Source: Guyparkeria halophila
GTDB lineage: Bacteria > Pseudomonadota > Gammaproteobacteria > Halothiobacillales > Halothiobacillaceae
Direction: 5' to 3'
Assembly (NCBI RefSeq): GCF_034479635.1
Contig: NZ_CP140153.1
Coordinates: 441,501-505,500, forward strand
DNA: 64,000 bases
Shown here: piece after piece, positions 62,617-64,000 of the stretch
How positions within the stretch are numbered: position 1 is the stretch's first letter
Layout of the letters: each line of letters starts with the position of its first letter
The notes under the pieces: model-generated
The model's input: only the letters and a program-made list of their open reading frames with translations
What the model was told of the DNA's origin: nothing
The model's database searches: none
Made by a program: the position numbers and the translations under genes

Positions 62617-63972
62617 TCACTTCTTGCCGTAGTTCTGCAGCTTGCGCCAGAGGGTCGACTTGTTGATGCCGAGGATGTTGGCGGTCTTCTCGCGGTTGCC
62701 CTCGGTGTGCTTGAGCGTCTTTTCGATGTAGCGACGCTCGAGCTCCTCGAGGGTCGGGAGATCGGCGTCGATGGCGCTCGTCTCGTTACCGGTTGCCACC
62801 GGCGCGGTGTCCTCACCCACCAGTTCCAGGTCGATCTCCTCGCTGTCGGACAGGGCCACGGCCCGCTCGATGGCATTCTTGAGTTCGCGCACGTTGCCGG
62901 GCCAGGGGTAGTCGAGGATCGCCCGCTCGGCACGTTCGGTCAGGCGTTGGGCCGGCCGGCGAAATCGGCCAGCGAACTCGTCGATGAAGTGCTGGGCGAG
63001 GGCCGGGATGTCCTCGCGTCGTTCGCGCAGTGGCGGCATCAGCAGGCGCACCACGTTCAAGCGGTGATAGAGGTCGTGTCGGAACGTGCCCTCGCGCACC
63101 ATCTCGGCGAGGTTGCGATTGCTCGCGACGATGAAACGCACGTCGATGGGAATGGTCTGCACCCCGCCGACGCGGGTGATTTCCTGTTCCTGCACCACTC
63201 GCAGCAGTTTGACCTGCATCGCGTCCGAGATGTTGCCGATCTCGTCGAGAAAGACCGTGCCGCCACTGGCGACCTCCAGCAGGCCGGGCTTCGCGGTGTT
63301 GGCGCCGGTGAAGGCGCCCTTCTCATGGCCGAACAGCTCGTTCTCCAGCAGCGTGTCGGTCAGCGCGCCGCAGTCGATCACGATGTACGGCGTGCCGGCA
63401 AAGTCGGAGCGTTCGTGGGTGGCGCGTGCGGCCAGTTCCTTGCCCGAACCGGATTCGCCCTCGATCATCACGTTGATGCGCACGTCGCGGATCTTGTCGA
63501 GGATGTGATACACCGCCTCGATCGCCTTCGACTGGCCCAGCATCGCCCGTTCGCCCGGCTCGGCCGCGGCGGGTGGCTGGGTCGGCCCCTCGTCGAGCAG
63601 CCGGCGCACCAGGTCGATCAGCTCCTCGGGGTCGTAGGGCTTCTTGACGAAATCGCTGGCGCCGAGCCGCAGCGCCTGGATGGCGTTGTCGATGGTGGAA
63701 TAGCCGGTGATCAGGATCACCGGCAGTTCCGGCCATTCGCCGCGCAGCCATTCCAGGAATTCCAGGCCGTTCATGCCCGGCATCTTGAGATCCGAGATGA
63801 CCAGGTCGACCGCGTTGTCGGTCAGCCATGTCTGGGCGGCCTCGACCGACTGAAAGCCGTGCACCGTCAACCCTTCAGTGTGCGCGTAGCGCGTGAACAG
63901 GTCCGAGGCGCGTTCGTCGTCGTCGACGAAGGCGATGACCGGTGGGTTGTCGTTTGGCCTGGCAGTCGTCAT
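62617..63972 (-). CDS. Sigma-54-dependent response regulator upstream of soxYZ
   Basis: 451 aa NtrC-type activator. Receiver domain with phospho-Asp in LVISDLKMPGMNG and Lys in FVKKPYDP. The AAA+ domain has GESGSGKE, KGAFTGAN (sigma-54 contact intact) and TVFLDEIG. The C-terminal Fis-type HTH is NREKTANILGINKSTLWRKL. It lies directly upstream of soxYZ on the same strand. I recall a comparable sigma-54 regulator (TspR) controlling sox genes in Acidithiobacillus caldus; orthology is inferred. Its start overlaps the upstream gene. Confidence 0.92.
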   Translation of the reverse strand: MTTARPNDNPPVIAFVDDDERASDLFTRYAHTEGLTVHGFQSVEAAQTWLTDNAVDLVISDLKMPGMNGLEFLEWLRGEWPELPVILITGYSTIDNAIQALRLGASDFVKKPYDPEELIDLVRRLLDEGPTQPPAAAEPGERAMLGQSKAIEAVYHILDKIRDVRINVMIEGESGSGKELAARATHERSDFAGTPYIVIDCGALTDTLLENELFGHEKGAFTGANTAKPGLLEVASGGTVFLDEIGNISDAMQVKLLRVVQEQEITRVGGVQTIPIDVRFIVASNRNLAEMVREGTFRHDLYHRLNVVRLLMPPLRERREDIPALAQHFIDEFAGRFRRPAQRLTERAERAILDYPWPGNVRELKNAIERAVALSDSEEIDLELVGEDTAPVATGNETSAIDADLPTLEELERRYIEKTLKHTEGNREKTANILGINKSTLWRKLQNYGKK

Positions 63973-64000
63973 GGCGTCGGTGTCGATTGTTTGGATGTTT
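63969..64000 (-). CDS. 3' end of a CDS, probably the cognate sensor kinase
   Basis: A frame enters from the right edge on the minus strand and ends at a TGA (63969-63971) that overlaps the regulator start as ATGA; the last residues read TSKQSTPTP. Too little is visible for a family call. A coupled gene just upstream of an NtrC-type regulator is most often its histidine kinase. Confidence 0.4.
   Translation of the reverse strand, partial: TSKQSTPTP

Noticed and set aside
1-64000. tRNA, rRNA, complete insertion sequence or prophage genes
   Set aside because: I looked for these on both strands and found no cloverleaf, rRNA segment, transposase, integrase or phage structural gene. Small RNAs without a known family could not be excluded.

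Overview
The window is high-GC, gene-dense bacterial chromosome with about 62 protein genes, no tRNA or rRNA genes, no CRISPR array and no complete insertion sequence. Gene content and order point to a Gammaproteobacterium: lysM-dprA-smg-topA-tsaC-hemF back to back with def-fmt-rsmB-DUF4390-ntrYX-trkA-trkH, and mutY-yggX. A soxY-soxZ pair (thiosulfate oxidation carrier), Calvin-cycle-related fbp, rpe and gph, and two separate Trk-type potassium uptake loci suggest a salt-tolerant, chemolithoautotrophic sulfur oxidiser, possibly a Halothiobacillaceae/Guyparkeria-like organism. The genus is inference, not shown by the sequence.

Layout. 1-3.6 kb: end of a probable pstS, then pstC-pstA-pstB (phosphate import; no phoU follows). 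3.8-7 kb: fbp, a YcgR-like PilZ protein, a stand-alone CBM48 protein, a small membrane protein and a MoaD-like carrier. 7-18.7 kb: AsmA protein, mutY-yggX, a HAD nucleotidase, thiS, ggt, ubiC, a ferredoxin-NADP reductase, rpe-gph-trpE. 18.7-24 kb: accessory stretch with small membrane proteins, an MscS channel, a Gly-rich Cys-ended protein and a degenerate GGDEF protein, all embedded in dispersed hairpin repeats. 24-29.8 kb: trkH plus an RCK partner carrying a GPD tandem repeat, rlmM, a second repeat block, mgtE. 29.8-40 kb: diguanylate cyclase, polyphosphate:AMP phosphotransferase, a large DUF255/DsbD-N fusion, bioB, comF, rpmE2, a nuclease. 39-55 kb: the two conserved operons named above. 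55-64 kb: a MITE-like palindrome, trkH, two LpxL-type acyltransferases, ttcA, pip, dtd, soxYZ and an upstream sigma-54 response regulator.

How the parts connect. fbp, rpe and gph serve carbon fixation and photorespiratory salvage. Trk/RCK genes, MgtE and MscS handle ions and osmotic shock. A PilZ receptor, an intact GGDEF cyclase and a GGDEF protein with a lost active site but a kept RxxD site make a c-di-GMP set. The soxYZ pair has a clear -24/-12 promoter with TTGCAA-rich upstream sites directly behind a GAFTGA-type activator gene, so regulation of sulfur oxidation can be read from the DNA.

The most unusual material is non-coding. About 2 kb of intergenic DNA (19.3-20.3 kb and 27.5-28.2 kb) is built from units of four consecutive hairpins. 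Loops are conserved between units while stems differ but stay paired, and units are arranged as inverted pairs. Two shorter REP-like doublet families and a 270-bp palindromic element at 55 kb add to this.
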